Below are positions 10,191-21,037 of a stretch of 64,000 nucleotides of DNA, in pieces (position 1 is the stretch's first letter; every line of letters begins with the position of its first letter). The position numbers and the translations under genes were made by a program. The stretch spans positions 8,742,001 to 8,806,000 of the forward strand of contig CM030932.1 in NCBI GenBank assembly GCA_018136815.1, written 5' to 3'. This stretch comes from Isochrysis galbana. Taxonomy: Eukaryota > Haptophyta > Isochrysidales > Isochrysidaceae. The notes under the pieces are model-generated. The model did no database searches and was not told the origin of the DNA. It was given only the letters and a program-made list of their open reading frames with translations.

Positions 10191-13100
10191 TCATACACGC
10201 ATGCTCTTCACACTGGGCTCGTCAAACGTTGGAGGGAGCCCCGTACGGCGGAACAGCTCGTACCATGAGAGGCGATCCATCCATGCGCTGATTAGTGTGA
10301 ATTCCTCCTCGGTACGGTCGGCCCATGCTTTGGTAGCGCATGCGATAAAGACGCCAATCACCTCAGACCGATTGTACTTCTCGTCGGTCTGCCAAGTTCA
10401 ATGGGGCAAGGTGGGGCAAGTAGGAGCCGTGAAAATCAGGCGGTGCATCCGGATAGGGCGACAAGCATCGGCAGACGCAAGATGCGTTGGACGAAAATGG
10501 AAGATGCGGAGGACGATAATTGGGGAATGGATTGCCAGGGGCAGTCGCTAGCGCAAGTGGGTTTAGCATGAAGTTGATGCACATCTACCGAAGTTGCAAC
10601 ACACACCTCGCGCGTGAGATAATGCTACCTAGAAGAGCTACTCACCTGAATGTTGATTCCGAGGGTCATCTCAGCGCGTTCCAGTTGCGTCCACTCGGCT
10701 TGCGCCGGCGGTGCCACAAGCTTGGTTAACGGCCGAAGCCGCAGCTGCCACCCAGCTTGCACGGCAGTAAACAGATGATTCACAACGGTGGATGTCTTGA
10801 TGGGCTTGCCAGATTCCTGCGTCATTGCGATCCTCTCAGCCGATTCGCCCGACTCATAGCGGCGAGCGGAAAGGACCCACGAGGCCGGGCGTGGATTCTT
10901 GGTTGAGCCAACAGTCTCCTTAAGGAAGGGCCAGCGCTTCTGAGGGCGCATCGGCCCGTCAGGAATGATGAGGAGTCCGCTTTCGCTGGGTGCACTCACG
11001 CGCTTGTTTTGGACTGTCTCCGTTAGCGGGTCACGCTCATTCGCTGTTCTAGCGCCCGTCGTGGCAGCTCCCAAATGCTTCCAGGCAGTAATAAGGCCAG
11101 CGAGCTCCTCGGCTGCTCGTTGCGGGATGCGCACACCAGCCTCGATAATGGACTGCGCGGACTCCGGCTGCACGTAGCAGATTGTCCTCAGCAGGTGCTC
11201 GGGTAAGAGCTGCGCCGGCGCCATGACGAGCTGCTTGGCTTGAAAAGCTCGCCACTCCACCAGCTTATCGTAGAGGGCCTCCAACCGCACCGCTTTGGCC
11301 ACGCCGGTTGGCCCACCCTTTCGGTAGGCTTCCAAGGTACGCGCCCAGTTGAGGAGAGCGCGGATGACTGGACCCTCTGGATCACTTTTCTCACCAATGA
11401 GGGCCAGCTCTTCTTGCGGGACCTGCCAATCCGAAGAATGGGGCGCTAAAGTGAGCAATGACCAGCTTGAGCGGGTCGACAGTCGCAAGTGCACATCCAA
11501 GGCCGGGCGGCACAAGCGGAGGAGTGCGTGCCACGCTGTGCCATTCCACCTTGTCGATAAAACCGTGAGCAGTCAGCTTCGCCTTGTGCTCCTCCATTCG
11601 AGCAGCTGCCGTCTCCTCGAGCTGGCGGATCCCCGCTGGCACTGGCAGCAAAAGACGCAAGCGCACCCCCTCGGCAAGCGCCTGGTCTCCGAGGGGACTC
11701 ACGCCATAGGCCTCATATGAGCGGGCGTATTGGCCGGTCGTGCGCTTTGTGTAGCGGTTCAGGTGCTTCGACTTCACGAGCAGCCCAAGGAATTCTCGTA
11801 GGGCCGCAGCAGAACGCCGCGGCCGGAGCTCCGCCCTGAGGGCTGCAGCGGAGTGCTGGACGTTTTGCGTGAGCGCGCCATCACTCCCGAGGAGCTGCGG
11901 CTCTATCCTGCTCCAGGGCGCGCCGTCGCCTGCCTGACGCACCGCTACCAGGACGACGCGCGCCTCGGCACCAAAGTCGCGGTGTGTATCATTCGCGTGC
12001 TTCTGCGAATTCAAACAATTGTCGCACATATTGAGACAATGTGTGAATGTTGGCTCCTCGCCAAAGTAGCGAAGCAACTGCACGTGTCGGCACGTGCTGC
12101 CGTCGGCGGCATAGGCGCGGAGTGAGGCAGTGGATGCCAGGACCATCTCTCGCGCCTTTGGTGTCAGGGCTCCGACGTAGAAGTCGTCTGAATACCGCAC
12201 AAAGTCCGTGTCACTACAAATCATGATGCACTCGGCATGTGCGCCGTCGCGGCCAGCGCGTCCCACCTGTTGCAGCACGGCAAGGGGCGCATTGAGGCGG
12301 CAGGGCGTTTGGCGCTGTGGGGCGGCACGCAGACAGATCAAAAGAGCTCAAGTGAGTCTCTGATACCGCAGCATTCATATCGCCGTGGTGAGCGCCTTGG
12401 CACCAGTCTCAGCATTTGAGGGTAGCGGTCTTGTGATTTCCTCACCTGCTGGTAGTACTCTTCAACCGTCTTTGGCGCCCCGTAGTGGATGATCCTGCGA
12501 ATGTCGGGTTTATCGATGCCCATGCCGAAAGCGACGGTGGCGACGACGACGGGCACATCGGAGCAGAGGAAGGCTTTGTGCACGGCATCTCGCTCTTCTT
12601 GCGTACGGCCTGCGTGGTAGTAGTCGCAGGAGATGCCATGCATTTTAAGGTACTCGCAGATGCTTTCAACGTCGCGCTTCGTGGGGCAGTAAATGAGAGT
12701 GGACGATAATGAAGTCGGCCCCTTCGTCTTAAAAGCAGAGAGTATGCTCGCCATGTGGACTGACGCACCGCCTGTCCCGATTTTGCGCTGGCAGCGCAGG
12801 GTGAGATTTGCGCGCCGGAATGAGAAGCGTGAGATGAACGGGTTCATCATTCCAAGCGAGCTGACAATGTCCTGCTGCACACGCTCAACGGCAGTTGCGG
12901 TCAGTGCCACGATCGGAACTCCCGGGACGGCGCGCCTGAACTCGCCCAGCCGCTGGTATTCGGGGCGGAAGTCGTGGCCCCACTCAGACACGCAGTGAGC
13001 CTCGTCGACAGCAAGCATTAGCAGCATCTTGTCCTCAGCCATTCGAGCCAGGGCGTGCAATATGTGGCCGTCCGCAGACATCAGCTTCTCGGGTGAGATA

Positions 13101-13513
13101 TAGACGAGCGGGAACCGTCCCTGAAGGGCGTCCCGCTCAATCTTGGGGTCGTTCTGCGCCGAGCCGAGAAAAGCGGCCAGCTGCCTCTCGCCACGGCCGG
13201 CAGTCACGTTGATCTTGTTGACCTGGTCCTGCATGAGTGAGATGAGCGGCGTGACGACCACAGCGGTCTTGGATGTGTGAAGCGCGGGGATCTGATAGAC
13301 GAGTGACTTGCCGTTGCCCGTCGCCCAGAAGACGGCCGCGTCCCTGCCTGCAAGCAGCGCCTCCATCACAGACTGCTGCCCCTCCCGGAATGCCTCAAAC
13401 CCAAACGAGCGCTGAAGTGTGCGCAGGAGCACGCCGTTGGCAGCTGCGTGGTGCGCCGCCTCAATCGCCTCAATGTCAATCCCCATGAAGGCCTCGTCTT
13501 CCAGCTCGTCCAT
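10191..13513 (-). CDS. RecQ-family ATP-dependent DNA helicase
   Basis: This is a 3'-5' DNA helicase for recombination and replication-fork repair in the nucleus. I read four exons: 13513-12446, 12266-11550, 11422-10646 and 10388-10191, about 919 aa in total, with every junction in phase 0. Exon 1 carries motif 0 (FGFEAFREGQQ), Walker A (ATGNGKSLVYQ), the DEAH box (DEAHCVSEWGHDFRPEY) and motifs III-V. The first intron splits motif VI, so YYQQ joins GRAGRDG across it. Exon 2 has the Zn-binding CRH...CNMCDNC cluster and the RQC region. Exon 3 holds an HRDC-like segment (EALYDKLVEWR...) and an RQC-type helix-turn-helix (GKPIKTSTVVNHLF). Exon 4 gives a short C-terminus ending SVKSMRV. The exon 2 donor (GTGGAA) is the least certain site. 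A CT-rich promoter tract lies at 13540-13860. Confidence 0.88.
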
Positions 13514-14249
13514 CTCGACGGCCCGCTACCCTTACTCACGCCACAGCTCTCCCTCCCTCTCTCTCTCTCTTCCCACCCACCCACCCGTCCCTCTCTCTCC
13601 CTCCCTCTCCTCCCTCCCTCCCTTCCTCCCTTCTTTCCTCCCTATCCTTCTTCTCCCTCCCCTCTCTCCTCTCTCCTTGGAGTGAGTTTTTGTGGGTCTC
13701 GCTCGAGGTGGGAAAGAGACAACTTGTTATTAGTCCAGTCTTTTTTTATTTGTCCCTACGTCTCGTCTCCTCCTAGTCTCTTCTCATCTTCTTGGTCTTC
13801 TCCCGCCTCTCTTCTTCTTCTCTCTTCTCTCGGCGAACAGAGAGAGGATACTGGGGGCCATCCCTCGGAGTACAAAGTAATCATCAATCCATTCTAATCG
13901 ATCTCAGAAGCTCAGAAGCTCCCGCCCCACCTCATCATCTCTCTCCCGCGAGCTTTACTTTTTGAGTTTTTTTTTGCCGCCGGCCGGCCGTTGTTGCGCT
14001 TGCGCGCCAAAATCATCGCTGCCGGCTGGCGACAAAAAAACTCCGACAAAAAAACTCGAAAATTTAACCTAGCCCCAATCTACTCACCGTCTCTCGTGTG
14101 AGGGCGACGATAAAAAAACTGCTTAAGGTGGCTAACGAGCCAAGTTTATACCGCGCTCCCGACGGGTGGCCGCGCACCGGTACCAAGGGAGTCTCTCCCG
14201 CAAAGCACAAAGCACAAACAAAGCAACTCCCAGAGGCCATGTATGCATG

Positions 14250-14440
14250 TAATAAGAAAACAACTGAGCGTTAGTACCACTACTCCCACTAGCCCGGTAC
14301 TATCACGACACCCCTCAGCGCACTTGCCCGCACGCCTTGGAGTGATGGTGCAGACACATACACATATGCATCCCTACAAATCTCCCCCCTCGCAAACCCC
14401 CGGCTCCCATTATAACTCCCCACAAGTTACAATGCGGACA
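14250..14440 (+). repeat. R3 interspersed repeat, copy 1
   Basis: This is shared with 35395-35600 and 42805-42905. The common blocks are CCACTACTCCCACTAGCCC, GGTACTATCACGACACCCCT, CAGCGCACYTGCCCG and the CACATAYGCATATGCATCCC segment (the last block is lost in the third copy). No coding capacity is recognised. Confidence 0.65.
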
Positions 14441-14593
14441 AAAAATTCCGTCCTAGAAACTAGGACCACGTCCTAGAAAATCCTTGGATTTCTAGGACTC
14501 TGCCGATCATGCCTCCATTATAGCCTATGGTGAGCTTATGAGACATCCCATCACCTGAAGCAAACCATCTCCACATCCCATTAGTTAGGCGGC

Positions 14594-14720
14594 TTGCCTT
14601 CATTTGGTCTCCTTTCCCTCCGGTTTCTTCCAGTCTCACCCTACCATGAGCCCCCCCCGCGAGCACCCCGAAGGAGAGGCCGAGCAGCACCACATACGGC
14701 GTCGCCTTGGCTCGGCACTC
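14594..14720 (+). mobile_element. Retroelement body fragment with the LPSFG/TTGCCTTCATTTGGT block
   Basis: The 15-nt core TTGCCTTCATTTGGT (14594-14608) and about 110 nt after it match, in the same element orientation, the minus-strand copies at 24891-24760 and 45137-45010. The core alone also occurs at 37057-37043 (-) and 60525-60539 (+). In the element frame the core reads LPSFG or CLHLV. This is a decayed body piece without a head. Confidence 0.55.
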
Positions 14721-14747
14721 CTCCCTTCATTTGAAGTGCGGATGCCT

Positions 14748-15775
14748 TCATGGCCGAGCTTTTTTGTATTTGATGTTGCTGGGCCTTGTGGTTTCAATCT
14801 TTACGGGAGCTGAACCCGAATCGATAAGCGGCCTTTTGTTTTCAATCTTTAATTGGGAAGCTGAACCCGAATCGACACCTTCCGGTTCCCTCCGTCCCAT
14901 CCGTAACCTCCAATCCGTCAAGGGCTCCCACAGGTGAGACAGAACCGCAGGCACACTGCCCTGCCAGCGTTGCTCCGTCGCGCACGCGTCGTTCTCACAC
15001 GACCGTCGCAGCAGGTGGAGCGGGCCCAAAACGGCTGTACAAAAGTCGCCGCAGATACGCTTCGCCGACTCCAAGATCTCACATCCATTCCACGTACGCG
15101 CTTCTGGCCCTTTGCCCGCTCCACGCACCCTTGCCACGCACGAAGCTGGAATGTGAAGGCCATCCATCGCGCGGCGCTCCTTGTCGGGAATCGCGTGCCT
15201 GTTGAGCTGCGCGCGAAGGGCGTCGCACGCGGCACTTGACGGCATGCTTCCAGCATTGCCCGCTTCAATAATTGACTTCCACGCTTCTTGCAGCGATTCG
15301 TAGGTCACTGCCTCCTCGTTTTCGATCAGAGCGGCCGTGAGCGACGCTGCGACGGCTGCGGCAGCCTGCTGCTGCTTCTCACCCTTGTCCATATCGATGA
15401 GCGCGCGCGCAGCGGGGTCGCGGGGTCGGCCTTCAGCTCTTTCAAAATTTTGTACGTGCAGTACTCGCTCGCCTCGGAGAGCGTTGATGTCGAACACGCG
15501 ATGACCACTGGCTCGTAGGCAGAGGGCCGTTCGATCGAGCCGGCAGCTGACGCGGCCGTGAAAGAGTCGTTGGTTGTTGCTTGCGGGAATATGTCTGAAA
15601 GATCATAGTAGAAGTCGGTCTGACTGTGTCTACCATCGAGTGCTAGGGACGAAGAGAGAGACGGAGGTTCGGAGGCTCGCAACGCGCGGCGTTGGAGGGT
15701 AGGGCCGAGGCTAGCTAGCGAGCTAGAGGAAGAGAGAGAATGAGAATGAGAGCTTCTTAGGTCCAAGGTAGACAC
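14748..15775 (-). pseudogene. Unknown gene with a broken reading frame
   Basis: Two coding-like stretches overlap on the minus strand. 15775-15420 starts MSTLDLRSSHSHSLSS and reads FPQATTNDSFTAASAAGSIERP... up to EYCTYKILKELKADPATP. 15410-14930 reads DMDKGEKQQQAAAAVAASLTAALIENEE..., then YESLQEAWKSIIEAG. They are in different frames. Skipping two bases in the GCGCGCGC run at about 15402-15410 joins them. This could be a sequencing slip, a polymorphism or a real lesion. The second half is Ala-rich and helical. I do not recognise the family. The last about 60 codons (14930-14748) run into repeat-like sequence and are unlikely to be coding. Confidence 0.4.
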
Positions 15776-17201
15776 GAGAGACTACATACAACGCAGGGAC
15801 CCAAAAAGATCCCCCGACACGCAGACACACACGAACTAATCCAAACAGGGCGAAAACTAACCACACTCAGGACGGACTGTCAAGCGTCGGCACCAAGGCA
15901 ACTCATCGGCGCACAGACATGCGACAGAGAGGTCGGAACAACGAGGGCAGACCTCGCTGGGGAGCTACCGCCGATACACGAAGAGAAGACAGAAGACTAC
16001 AACCGATGCATGAGGAGAAGACAAAAGACAGTCATGGAACGTTTGATGACATCGAAAGAAAGTAAGAGAAGGGGTAGAATGTCGCCGACGAGACCTTGAG
16101 GCTTAAAATAACCCACAGGTTAGAAGTAAAAGTCTGTCATCGTATGGAATACGACAGTTGACTGCTGCAGGGCCTGCCTTACCGAGCTGAATCGTCCCGT
16201 GAGCACGGATATGGCGACCTCCCGCGATGCTTGCTCCTTCTTGCTTGGTGGTGCGTACGTGTCTGTGGCTGTGTGGTCGGGTGTGGTCGCCTCTTGAGCT
16301 GCCTCCAAGGGCGGAGCTTCCGACATGTCTTGACAGATAAAGGCGGGAAACTCTGCCCTTTGTCTTTTCAATATATATACGATATATCTCAATATCAATA
16401 CAGTATACACGAGGGCTCTTCGCTGGAATCGCGTTCGGGCGACAAGCTCGCGGCATTCACTTAAACAGCACGATTTATCCAATATCGCGGGGTTTGCACA
16501 ACGTGTCGAGATGAAGCGGAGCGGAGGGGACGGGAAGGGCGATCTCGCCCTCGCCAGGGGGAGGGGGGCTGAGCGGAGGGGCGGGGAAGAGAGCGGAACG
16601 CCAGACTTTACCAATGTCAGATTTTTGGCAACGAGGGGTAGCTCCTATCGGTCCCTCCTCCCAGCGTGTATTTCTATCTGAGAGCTCATAACATTAACAT
16701 TGGCGAAATCTGAGAGCTCATTGGCGAAATCTATCTGAGAGCTAATTCGGGGGAGGGTGCGGGAGCTGCTGCTGGGCGGGCGGGGGGCGGGGGAGCGAGC
16801 GAGCGGACGAGCGGGAGAGCGAGCCGCACTATTACTTCTCTACTGGTAGTACTTCATACCTCTCGCGGGGGCGCTGCTGCCCCCTCCCACACCCACCCAC
16901 TCTCGCTCGTATCTCTAAGGCTTCTTCACTCTCTTTCTTCTCTCGCCCCTCGCCCGCTAGCTCCTCTTCCTGCGCTCGCGCCCTCTCTTTCTATCGCTCC
17001 TCTCTCCCGCCTCGCCTCTCCCCCTATTCCCCCGTCTCTACCTCCCTCTCGCACACCCTCTCCTCCTCCCAGTCCCTTCCCTGCCTCTCTCCCCCTCGCT
17101 CTCGCTCTCCTTCTCTTTCCCTCCATTCCCTTCTCCCCTGGCCGCAAAAGAGCTCCCACAGAGGTTCTGGAGGCGGCAGTGAGTGAGCGGAGCTCTGCCA
17201 G
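15776..17201. other. Intergenic region and BioD-like gene promoter tract
   Basis: Positions 15776-16120 hold unique AC-rich sequence. Positions 16103-16614 carry minus-strand open frames without recognisable domains. Positions 16660-16750 contain a short repeat (GGCGAAATCTGAGAGCTC, three imperfect copies). Positions 16920-17150 are a CT-rich tract leading into the start at 17202, probably the promoter and 5' UTR. Confidence 0.4.
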
Positions 17202-19140
17202 ATGTGTCGCCCGATCTTCGTCGCCGCCACGCGGCAGAACGTTGGTAAGACAACTGTAAGCCTAGCGCTCATGAGTGGGCTACGCAAGCGCTTCGGAAAG
17301 GTCGGCTTCATTAAGCCGGTTGGCCAGCAGCACGTGCCCGTCCGAACATCCGACGGGAAGGAGATCCGAGTCGACAAGGACGTTGTTGTGATGAAAGAAT
17401 ACTTTGGGCTCGACCACATGTCATACGAACACATGAGCCCGGTGAGGCATAGACGCGAACGCGAGCGATGGCGCTGCTGCCTGTGGAATAGGCCCACCCT
17501 CTCTGGATGCTATGGACTACGGAAGGACGGCAACCACCGTATCTATTGCAGGTGCTTGTACCCAAGGGCTACACTAAGGACTTTATCGACGGCAAGGTTG
17601 ACCGGCAGTCGCAGGTGGATAGAATACGCGAGTCTTTTGCCGAGATCGAGAAACGGTCCGAGGTGACACTGGTAGAAGGGACAGGGCACGTCGGCGTTGG
17701 GTCCATCATCGACATGTCTAATGCGCAAACGGCCGCGCTCCTCGGCGCAGATGTGGTTCTCGTCGCCAACGGTGGGCTCGGATCAGCATTTGACGAGCTT
17801 GAAGTGCGTAGGATGCATCACTTCATGGAGAGCCACGTGGTCAGAACAGGGAAAATAGGGTGCTGCGATTATCCCTCACCTTGATAGCGTGACCATGGGT
17901 CATGAGGCCCAGAGCGCGCGCCTCGGAGGTCTCGATGTGTATGGTGTGCTTCATGTGCCTTGCACCGTAGCCTAATCATGGAACACCTGCTTCAAAGATC
18001 AATCGCATGTCTCTCCACGCGCATTTGTCGAGGTGAATCGAGTTATGTGCGAGAAGTACGGCGCGCGGGTACGTGGTGTCATCATCAACAAGGTGCGACC
18101 GGAAAAGCTCGACATGGTTAGGGACTACTTTGGCCGCGCCGTTGAGGACAGGTATCTAGGGCTCCTACTGCAGATGCAAGTGCTTCCTGCTTGTGATGCG
18201 GAAAAGTTGCAGGACTGAGCCAAATTCTAACTCATTCCTTCAGATGGGGGGTGCCCTTGCTTGGCGTGATCGACTATTTGCCATTGCTGTCGAAGCCTTG
18301 CCTGAGCGACATCGAGCACGTGCTTGGTGCTCAGCTCATTTCGGGCGTGCATTGTCGCCCGCTGCACTATTCGACAGGTGCATGCCGGCGAGGGCGAGGA
18401 ATATCACCGTCAATGTGCAGCTGCGTGCTGGCCAGTTGAGAGCGCTCCTCTTATCCTGCTCGTACTCTATGGCTACACCGAATCCCCTCACTCAAAAGCG
18501 CTGCTCCTCCAATGCTGTTGCTCACAGAGGACGTCGAGGTGGTGACCACTGCACCTCGTCGGTTTCTACGCAAGCTCCGTCACAACTATGATCAGGGCAT
18601 GCGTCGGCCGATCTATCTCACACACTGCACTCGAGACGACGTGGTGCTCGCATACCTTGCATTTTATCAGCGTGTCAAACATGGCCGGTGGGAAGCGGCA
18701 AAGTCGTCTATTGCTGACCAAGCCATTGCACACGAGCGTGACGAGGCCTGGCTCGGCTCCCTCATCCTTTGCACCGGCGATGCGGGTCGTCCCTCGTGCG
18801 CAAGCAACGATGACTCCGCGCCTTTACCTTACGTCTTGGACCTTACCGAGTCATATGGCGCCCCAGTGATGCTCACGACGCTGGGAACGATTCCTGCATA
18901 CAAAGCTATCCAGGTATGTCAAACATTCTAACAGGGCTATTGGGGCCCATTGCTATTGCCGGGCCGGCATCTCACTCTTCAAGCAGTGCCGACAATGGAT
19001 CCCTGCCCTCTGAAACCTCCGCTATGCAGGCGTGCTCAGCAAAGCTACATGCAAGTGATGCCCAACGTGTTGCGAACGCTGTGGCTCATTATGAGCCGAG
19101 GATCGACTTCGATAAACTACTCTCATCTAGAAGCAAATAG
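17202..19140 (+). CDS. BioD-like P-loop NTPase with DRTGG-type domain
   Basis: The N-terminal half resembles dethiobiotin synthetase/cobyric-acid-synthase-like P-loop domains, which also occur at the front of some phosphotransacetylases. Walker A is ATRQNVGKTTVSLAL at residues 8-22, followed by GFIKPVGQQ. Exons I can place are 17202-17441, 17552-17803, 18033-18151, 18244-18346, about 18528-18913 and 19030-19140. Exon 2 has VEGTGHVGVGSIIDMSNA and GSAFDELE; exon 3 has RGVIINKVRPEK; exon 4 has LLGVIDYLPLL and the start of a DRTGG-type domain (HVLGAQLISG). The fifth has TAPRRFLRKL, RDDVVLAYLAF and GAPVMLTTLGT. The last ends in YEPRIDFDKLL. The stretch 18347-18527 is unresolved and may hold one more small exon. 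There is no acetyltransferase (PTA) domain. The substrate is unknown. Confidence 0.72.
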
Positions 19141-19544
19141 CCTACCCGCGTGTGGCTGGGAGGAATTTCACTACGAATAAATTTGCATGCCATACCGATG
19201 GGCCGTAGTGTTGCGGGTGCGAGGGCTGAGAGTGATGGTGCATATTGCACAGAGGGTGGTTCTCTGTACATTGATTTCGCCGATAGGGGTTGGACTGCGC
19301 GGTGGATATCAGGAAGGGAATTTGTGGATGTGGAAGATGTGCATTGCGGAGTTGCACCCGTCCCCCCAGACTATATATAAAATATAATTCTACTACTCAG
19401 AATAAATACCACCTCCGTTCCAAAACTGATTTTTTTCAGTTTTCTTTGCACAGCTCCCCAAAACTTAAAATTAATAAACCGCAACTTCAATGGGGGGGTG
19501 TTGTACTGGTATCCAGTAGTGGACCAGAGGGATTGCAAAAAGGA
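19141..19544. other. 3' flank of the BioD-like gene
   Basis: This non-coding stretch is AT-richer around 19370-19480. It ends in the AAAAAAACCTTTTAAT block that starts the repeated leader at 19545. No gene is seen. Confidence 0.4.
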
Positions 19545-20257
19545 CTTAAAAAAACCTTTTAATGTTCGCACCTCGCGCGCGGCCATGGGGTTAGCTATTG
19601 TAGCCACGCCCATTTCCCTTCCTCTGAGGATTCCTCTCCCTCAGTTCCCGCCTTGCGGCTCCTCCCCTCGTGCTCTACATAGGGGCTCAGGTTGTGGGGG
19701 GGGCTGGGTTGGGCGGGGTGCACCAGCCCCCAGTGGTCTGTTCTCACCTTCCTCCTGTGCCTCTAGGTGGCCCGTTTCTCTCTGGTGTGATGCGGGTGTC
19801 GCGTTGTTGGTAGGTTGTGGATATTCGTGGCGCCATGGTCTTCTCGGTGGCAGCAGAGCTGCCACACCCCATGGGGAGTCCTTGAGTGGGTGGCTGCCCG
19901 GCGGCGCTGGCGTTCTGAGCCTGAGTCAGGTTCTGCTTGTCAGCAGGGAACAGGACTTTGCCTGCTCCCTGCTTCTGTGGCTGCCTGGGAGGCGAGGGTG
20001 GCGGCGCCATCTCGACGTCGTTGTCAGGCGGTGCTGAGGCCTGCGAGCGCTTCGGCTCCGGCGGCTTGGGGCGGCCCCGTTGGGGCGTCGTGACGGCGGG
20101 GGGCTGGGAGAGGGGAGCGGTCGGCGCGCGCTCCATCGCTAAAACTATAACAATAGTTTTTCGACCTGGCCCTACTGAGTAGAGCACGCACGAGGGGAGT
20201 TGCCGCAAGGCGGGAAGTGAGGGAGAGGAAGGGAAATGGGCGTGGCTACAGTAGTTA
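19545..20257 (-). mobile_element. Fold-back composite with retroelement head B
   Basis: Left arm 19595-19683 and right arm 20174-20256 are inverted copies of a GC-rich leader (TAGCCACGCCC..., CCCGCCTTGCGGC..., CTCCCCTCGTG). The same leader, from AAAAAAAC(C)TTTTAAT onward, lies at 60885-61100 directly upstream of head F. Between the arms, on the minus strand, is head B. Its hairpin AAAACTAT / TGTT / ATAGTTTT (20160-20141) has an 8-bp stem, and ATGG follows at 20136. The frame MERAPTAPLSQPPAVTTPQ is about 75% identical to copy A over its first 40 residues, then decays after about 130 codons. Confidence 0.65.
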
Positions 20258-21037
20258 TCCCCATACCCACGCGCGAGGCGTTTTTTTTCACTACCGGAAT
20301 GTGCGACGTGCGACCCTCGAGATCGAGCGTGCGACCCAACAGGGACCTCCTACATCCCTCGCGAGTCGCGAGACCCCTCGACCCCTGAGCTTGGGCTCCT
20401 CACCAGCTGGCAACCATTGCGAGGCCGACAGCCGGCGATCGGTCGACGCGGAACCTCCGCGTTTCTTATGGGGATTCGCCCGACGATTCACTGCTTTGAT
20501 TGCCTCTCACGCGCGCGATCCTCCCATTCTCCCAAAATAGACTTCCATGGGCCGGGCAAGGCGGAAGGCGGGGGAGTCACTCACCGACGCCATGGATTTT
20601 CGTGGGGTAGAGGGGGTTCGCGGGGGGGGGGGGAGGGGGGCAGGTAAGGTAAGGGGGTCCCTGGGGAATCCTTGGACACCCAGGAGCCAGGAGGGGTGGA
20701 GCAAATAGTGGCGTTAAAAAGCGTGAGTGACTGGGCTACCTGAGGGCGATCGACGGCCGCCCCCAGAGGTGAGTTGGAGCCCGGTTGGAAGGGCACGAGG
20801 CGCCTACCCCATGTGAACTAAGTATAAATTTAGTTGAGATTGCTCGAGCGTAACCCTCGATCTCTCGATTGACCCAGAAAGAAAGCTCGCTCGAAGGTCG
20901 CCGGAGGAGCGATTCCGTCGTCTTGTCCCCAACCCATCCCGCCCCGGCCAAGCCCCCCTTCCTCCCCTTGCGCATCCTCTTGAACTCTTGGACTGTGAAC
21001 CACTTTCAAGCCCTACACATGCCGGTTTGAAAGTGGC
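20258..21037. other. Intergenic region with an R1-like head on the minus strand
   Basis: I see no gene. On the minus strand a decayed R1-type head occurs at 20836-20810: CAACTAA, an AT loop, TTAGTT (stem 20835-20830 with 20821-20816), then ATGGGG at 20812. The short frame after it (MGRRLVPF...) has no recognisable domain. A GGGGGGGG-rich run lies at 20623-20640. Confidence 0.45.

Larger units (their letters stand above)
13514..14747. other. RecQ promoter region and repeats
   Basis: Positions 13540-13860 are strongly CT-rich and are probably the RecQ 5' UTR and promoter. Positions 13900-14230 contain AAAAACTCGACAAAAAAACT-like runs with no gene. Positions 14250-14440 are an R3 repeat, and 14594-14720 contain the conserved TTGCCTTCATTTGGT block seen in several retroelement bodies. 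Confidence 0.5.

Noticed and set aside
17202..19140. Full phosphotransacetylase
   Set aside because: Only the BioD-like and DRTGG-type parts are seen. The gene ends at 19140 and no PTA catalytic domain follows.
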